Below are positions 56,908-64,000 of a DNA stretch of 64,000 nt, in pieces (position 1 is the first letter of the stretch; the number at the start of each line of letters is the position of its first letter). Below the pieces are notes generated by a model. The model did not search any database, had not been told where the DNA came from, and saw only the letters and a program-made list of their open reading frames with translations. Source of the stretch: Streptomyces sp. WMMC940 (GTDB lineage Bacteria; Actinomycetota; Actinomycetes; Streptomycetales; Streptomycetaceae); contig NZ_JAPZBC010000001.1 in assembly GCF_027460265.1 (NCBI RefSeq), positions 372,001-436,000 of the forward strand. The letters are read 5' to 3'. Both the position numbers and the translations under genes were made by a program.

Positions 56908-57639
56908 CTAACGGCTGCCGCGAGACCCCGCTCGAAGCCGTCGACGCGACGATGGTCGTACCGCGGACCGGCCCCGGACCAGGTGCCGTAGGGCGACGAC
57001 TGCCTGCAGGGCGGCGGCCGGGCGCAGCAGGACGGGGCGGGGCCGCTCGGGCATGGCTCCGCGGCGCAGCGCGACGCCGGTGACGGTGACGACGGGCAGC
57101 GCCCAGGCGGCGATGGCCGCCGTCCGTACGGTGCGGCTGGGTTCGTGGCGCAGGGTGAACCACACCCAGAACGCGGCGTCCGCGAAGGTGTCGGCGTAGT
57201 CACCGAAGGGGGAGGTCGTGCCCTGATGGCGGGCGAGGCGGCCGTCGGCGAGGTCGAGGCCGATCGCCAGGACCCCGGAGCCCCTGCCGGATCCGCCGGG
57301 CAGGGCGGGGAGGTTGGCACGCAGCAGCGTCACGAGGTCCGCGGCGGCCAGGCGGTCTCGGTCCTCCAGCAGTCCCAGGTGCGAGACGGCGAGGCCCCAG
57401 CCGGCGACCACCCAGCTCCGTCCGGGCCGCCTGCCGGCCGCCAGCGCGTACAGGACGCAGTGCAGGGCGGTGAGCTCGACCAGGGCCCTCGGACGCCGGA
57501 CGGCCTGGCGCAGCGACCGGTGCGCGGCCCGCCCGAGGAAACACACGACGGCTTCCGGGGCGAAGCGGTCTTCACGCAGACCGGCCAGCAGCGCGTTCGT
57601 CGCCGCACGGCTGCCGGCCGGCTCGGAAACGGACTCCAC
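56908..57639 (-). CDS. CDP-alcohol phosphatidyltransferase family protein
   Basis: A 243-residue membrane enzyme that transfers a phosphoalcohol from a CDP-linked donor to lipid or sugar-alcohol acceptors. The signature DGxxARx8GxxxDxxxD is complete as DGRLARHQGTTSPFGDYADTFAD (given here only to its key residues Asp, Gly, Ala, Arg, Gly and the two final Asp). Several hydrophobic helices surround it. GTG at 57639 is taken as start, with GGAGG ten bases upstream; TTG at 57645 is possible. The acceptor cannot be told; the N-terminal ~100 residues are unusual for simple PgsA-type enzymes. Confidence 0.85.
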   Translation of the reverse strand: MESVSEPAGSRAATNALLAGLREDRFAPEAVVCFLGRAAHRSLRQAVRRPRALVELTALHCVLYALAAGRRPGRSWVVAGWGLAVSHLGLLEDRDRLAAADLVTLLRANLPALPGGSGRGSGVLAIGLDLADGRLARHQGTTSPFGDYADTFADAAFWVWFTLRHEPSRTVRTAAIAAWALPVVTVTGVALRRGAMPERPRPVLLRPAAALQAVVALRHLVRGRSAVRPSSRRRLRAGSRGSR

Positions 57640-57786
57640 GTTCAATGGTCCTCCACCACGGGGAACGGCGCCCAGAGTAGGGGGCAACGCGCCGGAAGGT
57701 CGGTGAGCGCGCTCACCGATCGACGGACGTTCACGGCCTAGCGTCGTAGGTGCGACAGGAACGGACGTGCGGAGAGGATCGGGCTC

Positions 57787-58350
57787 ATGGCGTGGATCGG
57801 TGCTCTGGGGGCGGTAACCGTGGCGGGCGCGGCGGGTGGGTATCTCGGGCTGGTGACCGGGGCACTGCCGCTGGACTTGGGCGTGGGGCGGCGCGCACGT
57901 CCGCTCGGACCGCAGACCGTCGACATCGCGGCACCGCGTGAGGTGGTCTTCGACGTCATCGCCCAGCCGTATCTGGGACGGGCTACCCGAGCGATGCGCG
58001 AGAAGGTCACGGTGCTGGAACGGGGCAGCGACATGGTGCTCGCCGCCCATCGCACCCCGGTGGCGGGCGGGCGGCTGACGGCGACGACGGTGGAGACCGT
58101 GCGGTTCACCCGCCCGGAGCGCGTCGACTTCCGTCTGGTGCGCGGGCCGGTGCCCGCCGTCACCGAATCGTTCACCCTCACCGGGCACGGGTCCGGCACG
58201 CGGCTGGTCTACGCGGGTGAACTCGCCACGGATCTGTGGCGGGCCGGGCAATGGTGGGGCGGCCTGGTCGCCCCGCGGTGGGAGGCGACCGTCGCGGCCT
58301 CCCTGGGCACGGTCCGACGAGAGGCGGAGCGACGCTCGGCTCTGCGGTGA
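57787..58350 (+). CDS. SRPBCC (START-like) family protein with N-terminal membrane helix
   Basis: A 187-residue protein. The N-terminal 27 residues form a membrane helix (IGALGAVTVAGAAGGYLGLV). The SRPBCC fold follows, with VDIAAPREVVFDVIAQPYLG at its start and the long C-terminal helix VAPRWEATVAASLGTVRREAE. This helix-grip fold binds lipids, polyketides or other hydrophobic ligands. It is divergent from the CDP-alcohol enzyme, so a membrane-lipid link is possible but not shown. Confidence 0.85.
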   Translation: MAWIGALGAVTVAGAAGGYLGLVTGALPLDLGVGRRARPLGPQTVDIAAPREVVFDVIAQPYLGRATRAMREKVTVLERGSDMVLAAHRTPVAGGRLTATTVETVRFTRPERVDFRLVRGPVPAVTESFTLTGHGSGTRLVYAGELATDLWRAGQWWGGLVAPRWEATVAASLGTVRREAERRSALR

Positions 58351-58976
58351 TCGGCTTGCCGTGGAGTGCGGCGGGCCGACTGCGGAGACGGCGAACAGTG
58401 CGGTCCTGCGGTGGCGGCGAGGGCGGCGCGTACCTGCCGGGGCGCGGCAGCGGGTGCCGCTCCGGACACCGCCCATCCGGTGGCGCGGGCTCGCGCGGGG
58501 GGCGAACATCGCCCTCGCCCTCGAACGTGCCGGGTGCGGGGTGGTGGTTCGGTGAGCGCGCTTGCGGTTCTCGCCCCGGTCGGGAGCCTACGGTCGGACC
58601 ATGGTGCTGAGGATCGTGCTCGGGACGAGGCACACGGCGATGGGCGTCGCCCGCTTCGGGATCCCCCTGACCCAGCGGCTGGGCTGGTCCGTGCTGCTCC
58701 AGGACGCCCTGACCCTGCTCTGCGCCCCCTTGCTGTTCCGCTCCTCCCGCACCGCGGCCGCTCCCGCGCACACCGACCGAAAGGGGGTGAGGGGCGGTGC
58801 CGGCAGCCGGTGATCGTTCCGACTCTCGGTGGCCCGGCGGTGGCCGCGCCCGCCGTGCGCCGGGCCGGAGGAGCGCTCCCGACCGTCGCGGCCCCACCCG
58901 CATCGCAGGCGGGCGAGCAGCCCGATCGTGAAGACCCCCGATGAGTGAAGGAAGCCCGTCAATGGAGGAGTTCCGC
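58351..58976. other. Gap before the radical SAM gene
   Basis: About 630 bases that hold one weak small gene candidate (58601-58813). The 26 bases before the radical SAM gene carry two Shine-Dalgarno-like sites (AAGGAAG and GGAGGAG). Confidence 0.45.
58601..58813 (+). CDS. Small hydrophobic protein, weak candidate
   Basis: A 70-residue frame starting at ATG 58601. It has moderately hydrophobic stretches (LGWSVLLQDALTLLCAPLLF) and a basic tail, like the end of a small DUF4267-type membrane protein. No good ribosome site precedes it. It may be a fragment or a chance frame. Confidence 0.3.
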   Translation: MVLRIVLGTRHTAMGVARFGIPLTQRLGWSVLLQDALTLLCAPLLFRSSRTAAAPAHTDRKGVRGGAGSR

Positions 58977-60584
58977 ATGACCCAGCCAGCCGCACCCCGG
59001 CACAAGGCGGACCGCGACGAGGTGTTCGTGGAGTTCACCAAGTCCATCTGCCCGCTCTGCAAGACACCGGTCGATGCGCAGGTCAACATCCGCAAGGACA
59101 AGGTCTATCTGCGGAAGCGGTGCGGTGAGCACGGTGAGTTCGAGGCTCTGGTCTACGGGGATGCCGAGGAGTACCTGTCCTCGGCCCGGTTCAACAAGCC
59201 CGGTACCATCCCCCTCGCCTTCCAGACCGAGGTGAAGGACGGCTGCCCCAGCGACTGCGGGCTCTGCCCGGAGCACAAGCAGCACGCCTGCCTGGGGATC
59301 GTCGAGGTCAACACCGGCTGCAACCTTGACTGCCCGATCTGCTTCGCCGACTCCGGCCACCAGCAGGACGGCTACTCCATCACCCGTGAGCAGTGCGCCC
59401 GGATGCTCGACGCGTTCGTGGAGTCCGAGGGGGAGGCGGAGGTGGTGATGTTCTCCGGCGGCGAGCCCACCATCCACAAGCACATCCTCGACTTCATCGA
59501 CCTGGCCCAGGCCCGCCCGATCAGGAACGTCAACCTCAACACCAACGGGATCCGCCTGGCCACCGACAAGGACTTCGTCGCCGAACTCGGCAAGCGCAAC
59601 CAGGTGCCGGGCAAGTCGGTCAACGTCTACCTGCAGTTCGACGGCTTCGACGAGCGCACCCACAGGGAGATCCGGGGCCGTGACCTGCGTGCGTTCAAAC
59701 AGCGGGCTCTGGACAACTGCGCCGGGGCGGGCCTGACCGTCACGCTCGTCGCCGCCGTCGAGCGCGGGCTGAACGAGCACGAGCTCGGGGCGATCATCGA
59801 GTACGGCATCGACCATCCCGCCGTACGGTCCGTGGCCTTCCAGCCGGTCACCCACTCCGGACGGCACATGGAGTTCGACCCGCTGGACCGGCTCACGAAC
59901 CCCGACGTCATCCGCCTCATCAACGCCCAGCGCCCGGACTGGTTCCGGAAGGGCGACTTCTTCCCCGTGCCCTGCTGCTTCCCGACCTGCCGCTCCATCA
60001 CCTATCTGCTGGTCGACGGCGAGCCGGGCGACCGAACGGTTGTGCCCATCCCGCGGCTGCTCAACGTCGAGGACCACCTCGACTACGTCACCAACCGGGT
60101 CATGCCCGACACCGGGATCCGCAAGGCCCTGGAGAAGCTGTGGTCGGCCTCCGCCTTCATGGGCACCCCCACGACCGCGGAGGAACTGCGGGCCACCGCC
60201 GAGGCCTTGGGCTGCACCGGGAACACCTCCCGAGCCGGGGGCTACGGAGGAGCCTGCGGCATCGACCTCCCCGAGGCGGTGAAGGACCTCGACGACAAGG
60301 CGTTCATGGTGGTCGTGCAGGATTTCCAGGACCCCTACACCCTCAACGTCAAGCAGCTGATGAAGTGCTGCGTCGAGGAGATCACCCCGGACGGACGCCT
60401 CATCCCCTTCTGCGCCTACAACTCCGTCGGCTACCGCGAACAGGTCCGGGCGCAGATGTCCGGCGTCCCCGTCGCCCCGGTCGCGCCGAACGCCCTGCCG
60501 CTCGCCGAACGCCTCACCACGACGCCGTACGGCTCCAAGACCGCGACCAACACCCCCGGTGAAGAAGGGACGCTCCCGTCATGA
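58977..60584 (+). CDS. Radical SAM protein of the Tes/MJ0619-like group
   Basis: A 535-residue radical SAM enzyme. The cluster motif CxxxCxxC is Cys115, Cys119 and Cys122 in TGCNLDCPICFAD. Many further cysteines (CPLC at 25-28, Cys90, CGLC at 94-97, PVPCCFPTC, KCCVEE) could hold auxiliary clusters. The arrangement resembles the archaeal tetraether lipid synthase Tes and MJ0619. The start at 58977 is set by GGAGGAG six bases upstream; earlier in-frame ATGs at 58941 and 58962 are possible. Its stop overlaps the methyltransferase start (ATGA), so the two probably act on the same substrate. Confidence 0.88.
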   Translation: MTQPAAPRHKADRDEVFVEFTKSICPLCKTPVDAQVNIRKDKVYLRKRCGEHGEFEALVYGDAEEYLSSARFNKPGTIPLAFQTEVKDGCPSDCGLCPEHKQHACLGIVEVNTGCNLDCPICFADSGHQQDGYSITREQCARMLDAFVESEGEAEVVMFSGGEPTIHKHILDFIDLAQARPIRNVNLNTNGIRLATDKDFVAELGKRNQVPGKSVNVYLQFDGFDERTHREIRGRDLRAFKQRALDNCAGAGLTVTLVAAVERGLNEHELGAIIEYGIDHPAVRSVAFQPVTHSGRHMEFDPLDRLTNPDVIRLINAQRPDWFRKGDFFPVPCCFPTCRSITYLLVDGEPGDRTVVPIPRLLNVEDHLDYVTNRVMPDTGIRKALEKLWSASAFMGTPTTAEELRATAEALGCTGNTSRAGGYGGACGIDLPEAVKDLDDKAFMVVVQDFQDPYTLNVKQLMKCCVEEITPDGRLIPFCAYNSVGYREQVRAQMSGVPVAPVAPNALPLAERLTTTPYGSKTATNTPGEEGTLPS

Positions 60585-61384
60585 CTCAGCCGCCCACCGG
60601 TGAGGAACTGAAAGCGTGCTGCGCCGCCGCGTACTCCTCCGACGTCGTCTCCCTGCTTCTCGGCGAGTCCTACCATCCCGGCGGCACCACCCTGACCCGC
60701 CGCCTCGCCGACGGCCTCGGCCTGACCCCGCGGGCACGGGTCCTCGATGTCGCCTCCGGCCGCGGCACCACCGCCCTGCTCCTCGCCGACGCCTACGGCG
60801 CCGACGTCGACGGCGTGGACTACGCGCCGGCGAACGCCGCCCTCGCCCAGGGCACCGCCCAGGCAGCGGGCCTGGCCGACCGGGCACGTTTCACCACGGG
60901 GGACGCCGAGCACCTGCCGTACCCCGACGGCGTCTTCGACGCCGTGGTGTGCGAGTGCGCCCTGTGCACCTTCCCCGACAAGGCACGGGCGGCAACCGAG
61001 TTCGCGCGAGTCCTGCGGCCCGGTGGCCGCCTCGGCATCACCGACGTCACGGTCGATCCCACCCGGCTTCCGCCCGCGCTCACCGGCCTCGGCGCCCGCA
61101 TCGCCTGCATCGCCGACGCCCGGCCGCTCGAGGAGTACACCGGGATCCTGGCCGGCGCGGGGCTGCGCACGCTCCGTACCGAGCGCGCCGACCAGGCGCT
61201 GGTGCGGATGATCGACCAGATCGAGGCCCGGCTGAACCTGCTGCGCATGACCGCGCCGGCTCGCCTCACCGCCGCGGGCGTCGATCTCGAGTCCGCCGCT
61301 GCCGTCCTGGGAGCCGCCCGTTCGGCGGTCGCGGACGGTGTTCTCGGCTACGCGCTGCTGATCGCCGAACGCACGCCGCGGTAG
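60581..61384 (+). CDS. SAM-dependent methyltransferase, ArsM-like cysteine pattern
   Basis: A 267-residue methyltransferase translationally coupled to the radical SAM gene. Motif I is VLDVASGRGTTALLL, and VLRPGGRLGITDVT follows. Cysteines occur at 13-14 (ELKACCAAAY) and at 124, 126 and 129 (VVCECALCTFPDKARA), a pattern like that of arsenite or other thiophilic-metal methyltransferases. The substrate could be a metalloid or a small molecule made by the radical SAM partner. Neither is certain. Confidence 0.85.
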   Translation: MTQPPTGEELKACCAAAYSSDVVSLLLGESYHPGGTTLTRRLADGLGLTPRARVLDVASGRGTTALLLADAYGADVDGVDYAPANAALAQGTAQAAGLADRARFTTGDAEHLPYPDGVFDAVVCECALCTFPDKARAATEFARVLRPGGRLGITDVTVDPTRLPPALTGLGARIACIADARPLEEYTGILAGAGLRTLRTERADQALVRMIDQIEARLNLLRMTAPARLTAAGVDLESAAAVLGAARSAVADGVLGYALLIAERTPR

Positions 61385-61884
61385 CGGGCGGGACGGCAGC
61401 GCCACGACGCGAGCTCTGAGCCCTGAAGGGGCCGACGACAGCTCCTCGGTCTCCGGCCTCATCCCGTAGTTGAGAGAAGACACCCATCCGATGCCTCGTT
61501 CCCCTGGTGACGGTGGTGACGGTTCCCTGCACACACCCCCGGCGAGCAACGGCAACCGGACGCCGCGCGGGACCACCGGCGCGTGGGTGAGGGCGGTCGC
61601 GCACCTGCCCCCACCACCCTGACCAGCGTCGGCGGCGGGAGCAGAGGAACCACCCGACGGATGGGGCGATCACCATGACCACGGCAGCACACACCTCCCC
61701 CAAGATCCCTCGATCCCCCGTGCACGCCGTCCGGGGCGCCGCGGCCGGCCTCGTCGACGGCGCCGTGCCCCACGGCTCAAGGACGCCGCCGGCTGACGTC
61801 ACCGATTCGTAAGGTCCGGTCCGCTGCCCGCTCGAGCCGCCGCCACTACCATCGCCATCGGTCCCGACCCTTCAGGAGCCCTCC
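61385..61884. other. Gap between methyltransferase and TlpA genes, with one small frame
   Basis: About 500 bases. A 45-residue frame at 61675-61812 (starting MTTAAHTSPKIPRSPVHAVR) has reasonable third-position bias but no ribosome site and no known family; I do not call it as a gene. Otherwise nothing is recognised. Confidence 0.4.
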
Positions 61885-62475
61885 TTGCGCACCCGCATCC
61901 TCCTCCCGGCCGCCCTCGCTGCCGCCGTGCTCACTCTGACCGCATGCGGCTCGGACGAAGACTCCGCGTCAGCCGGCGACACGGGTGCCTCCCCCACCAA
62001 GGCGTCTTCCCCCACGGGTTCGCCCGCCGGCTCCCTCGACAGCGGCGGCGGCTCGCAGGGCGCAAAGGTCCCCGAGGCGCTGGACTTCACCGCCACCACC
62101 GTGGACGGCAAACCGTTCGACGCGAAGACCCTCGCGGGCAAGCCCACCGTGCTGTGGTTCTGGGCACCCTGGTGCCCGACGTGCAAGGGCCAGGCCGCCG
62201 AAACCGCCAAGGTCGCCGCCGCCAACCAGGGCAGGGCGAACGTCGTCGGCGTCGCGGGCCTGGACGAGAGCGCCGCCATGCGCGACTTCGTCTCCGACAC
62301 CGGCACCAGCGCCTTCCCCCACCTCTCCGACGAGAGCGGCGAGGTGTGGAAGCGGTTCGAAATCACCCAGCAGAGCTACTACGTGATCCTCGACCGGACG
62401 GGAAGGACCGTCCACGAGGGCGTACTCCCCGGCGGCAAGGGCCTGGCGGAGAAGCTCTCCGCCCTCACCGGCTGA
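61885..62475 (+). CDS. TlpA/ResA-like thioredoxin lipoprotein
   Basis: A 196-residue extracytoplasmic thiol-disulfide oxidoreductase. Signal peptide with lipobox LTAC (Cys21), a Ser/Gly linker, then a thioredoxin fold with the active-site CPTC at 97-100 in WFWAPWCPTCKG. The family cis-proline region is QQSYYVILDRTGR. TTG at 61885 is the start, with AGGAG six bases upstream. CcdA follows after six bases and should supply electrons. Confidence 0.9.
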   Translation: MRTRILLPAALAAAVLTLTACGSDEDSASAGDTGASPTKASSPTGSPAGSLDSGGGSQGAKVPEALDFTATTVDGKPFDAKTLAGKPTVLWFWAPWCPTCKGQAAETAKVAAANQGRANVVGVAGLDESAAMRDFVSDTGTSAFPHLSDESGEVWKRFEITQQSYYVILDRTGRTVHEGVLPGGKGLAEKLSALTG

Positions 62476-62481
62476 ACCGTC

Positions 62482-63345
62482 ATGGCCGACCTGCCCCTGG
62501 CCGTCGCGCTCGGCGCCGGGATACTCGCCGCCGTCAACCCCTGCGGCTTCGCCCTGCTCCCCGCCTACCTCTCCCTGCTCGTCCTCGGCGACGACACCCC
62601 CAGCCGCACCGTCGCCGTCGGCCGGGCACTCGCCGCCACCACAGCGATGACCATCGGCTTCGCCGCCTTCTTCGGCATCTTCGGACTCGTCATCCAGCCC
62701 GTCGCCGGCCAGGTCCAGCAACACCTGCCCTGGTTCACCATCGCCTTCGGCCTGCTCATCACCGCCGCCGGAGCATGGCTCCTCGCAGGCCGCCAACTGC
62801 CCACCCCGGCCCCGAAGCTCCGTCGCGCCCCCACCGTCACACGCTCCGCGCCCTCCATGGCACTGTTCGGCATGGCGTACGCCACCGCCTCCCTCGGCTG
62901 CACCATCGCCCCCTTCCTCGCCATCGTCGTCTCCGCCTTCCGCAGCGGCTCCACCACGGAGGGCGTCGTCCTGTTCGCGGCCTACGCCGCCGGGATGGGC
63001 CTGATCGTCGGGGTGGCCTCCCTGACCGTCGCCCTCACCCGCACCACGGCGGTCACCCGCCTGCGCCGCCTCGGCGCGATCGCCCCGCGACTCGGCGGCG
63101 GCCTGCTCCTCCTGGTCGGCGCGTACGTCGCCTACTACGGCTGGTACGAGATCCGCGCCCAGGGCGACCCCACCACCACTGACCCGGTCGTCGACGCGGC
63201 GACCGGCATCCAGCGAGTCGCTGCCGACGCCCTGGATTCAGCCGGGCCGGCCGTGATCGCCGTGCTCTTCGCGCTCCTGCTCCTCACTCCTCTTCTGATC
63301 CGGCGCCGCAAGCGCACGAGTCGGGACACCGGCCTGCAAACGTGA
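62482..63345 (+). CDS. CcdA/DsbD-type membrane electron transporter
   Basis: A 287-residue membrane protein with about seven helices that carries reducing power across the membrane. The paired redox cysteines are Cys21 (AAVNPCGFALLPAYLSL) and Cys140 (TASLGCTIAPFLAIV). It lies six bases after the TlpA gene, forming a two-gene thiol-reduction module. The basic C-terminal tail RRRKRTSRD faces the cytoplasm. Cytochrome c maturation genes are not present here, so the client may be another extracytoplasmic protein. Confidence 0.93.
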   Translation: MADLPLAVALGAGILAAVNPCGFALLPAYLSLLVLGDDTPSRTVAVGRALAATTAMTIGFAAFFGIFGLVIQPVAGQVQQHLPWFTIAFGLLITAAGAWLLAGRQLPTPAPKLRRAPTVTRSAPSMALFGMAYATASLGCTIAPFLAIVVSAFRSGSTTEGVVLFAAYAAGMGLIVGVASLTVALTRTTAVTRLRRLGAIAPRLGGGLLLLVGAYVAYYGWYEIRAQGDPTTTDPVVDAATGIQRVAADALDSAGPAVIAVLFALLLLTPLLIRRRKRTSRDTGLQT

Positions 63346-63709
63346 TCAAGGGCCTCCTGGCAGGAGGAGGGTCGCCGGGCACCCTGCCGTGGAGGCGGTG
63401 CCGGTCGTCTTCGGCCGGGCGTGCCGGGAAAGCCGTGCCCGATCCGACCCGGCAGAACCGGGCCCTCCGCTTCCGCCGTCGGCCGGCGGCCCGTCATCCG
63501 GGTGGCGAGGCGTTGGCCGGCCCACGACGAGCAGGCACTGGCCGATGACGGCCCGGGGCGCGGCCCGGCCGGGATCCTGACCCGCACGGTCTAAACGCAG
63601 GCCAGGGACGCTTCACGGCCGGCAACGGCCGGTGCGAGGGTGGTCGTCCGTCGGACATCCCGCGTCCGACGCCTTCCGTGTACTCGAAACCTGTTCTAGT
63701 TTGCCGGGT
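63346..63709. other. Gap after the CcdA gene
   Basis: About 360 bases with no supportable gene. A short stem (CCTCCTG with CAGGAGG at 63353-63367) just past the CcdA stop might aid termination. An AT-richer part at 63680-63705 is likely the promoter of the next gene. Confidence 0.4.
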
Positions 63710-64000
63710 ATGTGGATGACGTGGACACGTCGAACACTGGTCGGCCTGGGCCTCGCGGCCGCGTTGACACTGGGTGCGCCGCCCGGCGCGCAGGCGCACG
63801 AGGAGCGTGAAGTCGCGTTCCCCGACGGTTCGGGAAGCGTTCCCGCGTACCGCGAGGGCGAACCCGACCTCCTGGTCTGCAAGACCGACACGGCGGCCTT
63901 CGAGCGGCGCGTGTCCCGGTTCCCCGACGCCCTGCGCGAGCGGAATCTCCGGCTCTACGAGAGGTGTCTCGGCGAGGGGTTCCGGCATCTGCAGCAGGCG
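63710..64000 (+). CDS. Secreted protein, probable right-handed parallel beta-helix family (partial)
   Basis: The first 97 residues of a gene cut by the window's end. A signal peptide (TLVGLGLAAALTLGAPPGAQA) is followed by a mature part with LLVCKTDTAAFERR and NLRLYERCLGEGFRHLQQA. This beginning matches Streptomyces secreted proteins of the right-handed beta-helix repeat type, in which the helix starts just after this point. ATG at 63716 is an alternative start. The catalytic or binding part is not in the window. Confidence 0.65.
   Translation, partial: MWMTWTRRTLVGLGLAAALTLGAPPGAQAHEEREVAFPDGSGSVPAYREGEPDLLVCKTDTAAFERRVSRFPDALRERNLRLYERCLGEGFRHLQQA

Noticed and set aside
61675..61812. 45-residue frame starting MTTAAHTSPK
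   Set aside because: No ribosome site and no relatives known; described within the gap but not called as a gene.

Overview
The window is very GC-rich, codes densely on both strands, has strong GC bias at third codon positions and carries families typical of actinomycetes (conservon proteins, WhiB-like, SigB/SigF-type sigma factor, MHYT and SWIM proteins). Together these point to a Streptomyces chromosome. No tRNA, rRNA or CRISPR array was seen.

Layout. 1-11.4 kb: housekeeping and signalling genes. They are a hydrolase tail, a DJ-1/PfpI protein, a pentapeptide-repeat protein, an alternative sigma factor, a nucleoside hydrolase and a conservon-like block (NIT-domain histidine kinase, roadblock, DUF742) without its usual GTPase, plus an MHYT protein and a methyltransferase. 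11.5-22.3 kb: a hydrolase fragment, a SNF2 helicase/SWIM protein pair, a GAF regulator, a VanW protein and an aldehyde dehydrogenase. 22.4-31.5 kb: a five-gene peptide ABC transporter operon between two decayed M6-metalloprotease pseudogenes, each fused at a rearrangement scar to a truncated neighbour (a prolyl aminopeptidase start and a LysR regulator).

31.9-50.7 kb is the most interesting part: a zinc-starvation island. A five-gene operon combines a PLP decarboxylase, an SbnB-like dehydrogenase, a MATE exporter, an aminotransferase and an SbnA-like synthase. It is followed by a three-gene FecCD-type importer. The composition matches the [S,S]-EDDS (aes) type of aminopolycarboxylate zincophore. 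Next come a YraQ-type permease with its TIGR03943 partner, two COG0523 proteins (one with a destroyed Walker A motif), and six cysteine-poor ribosomal protein paralogues (L32, S14, L28, L33, L31, S18). Four 21-bp imperfect palindromes of one design lie in front of the biosynthetic operon, the importer, rpmF and the rpmB/rpmG divergent promoter, and are proposed Zur boxes. The model is that zinc shortage derepresses zincophore synthesis, export and re-import, metallochaperones, and ribosomal proteins that need no zinc. Decayed genes (a ZnuC-like ATPase, a second PLP decarboxylase, a Tn3 transposase, an integrase) lie within the island and suggest a history of transfer and deletion.

50.7-64 kb: a DtxR-family regulator, a PEBP-like protein divergent from a GntR regulator across a perfect 16-bp palindrome, a WhiB-like protein, a sigma-like protein fused to a ricin-type lectin, a CDP-alcohol phosphatidyltransferase, an SRPBCC protein, a radical-SAM/methyltransferase pair, a TlpA/CcdA redox pair, and the start of a probable beta-helix protein cut by the window edge.
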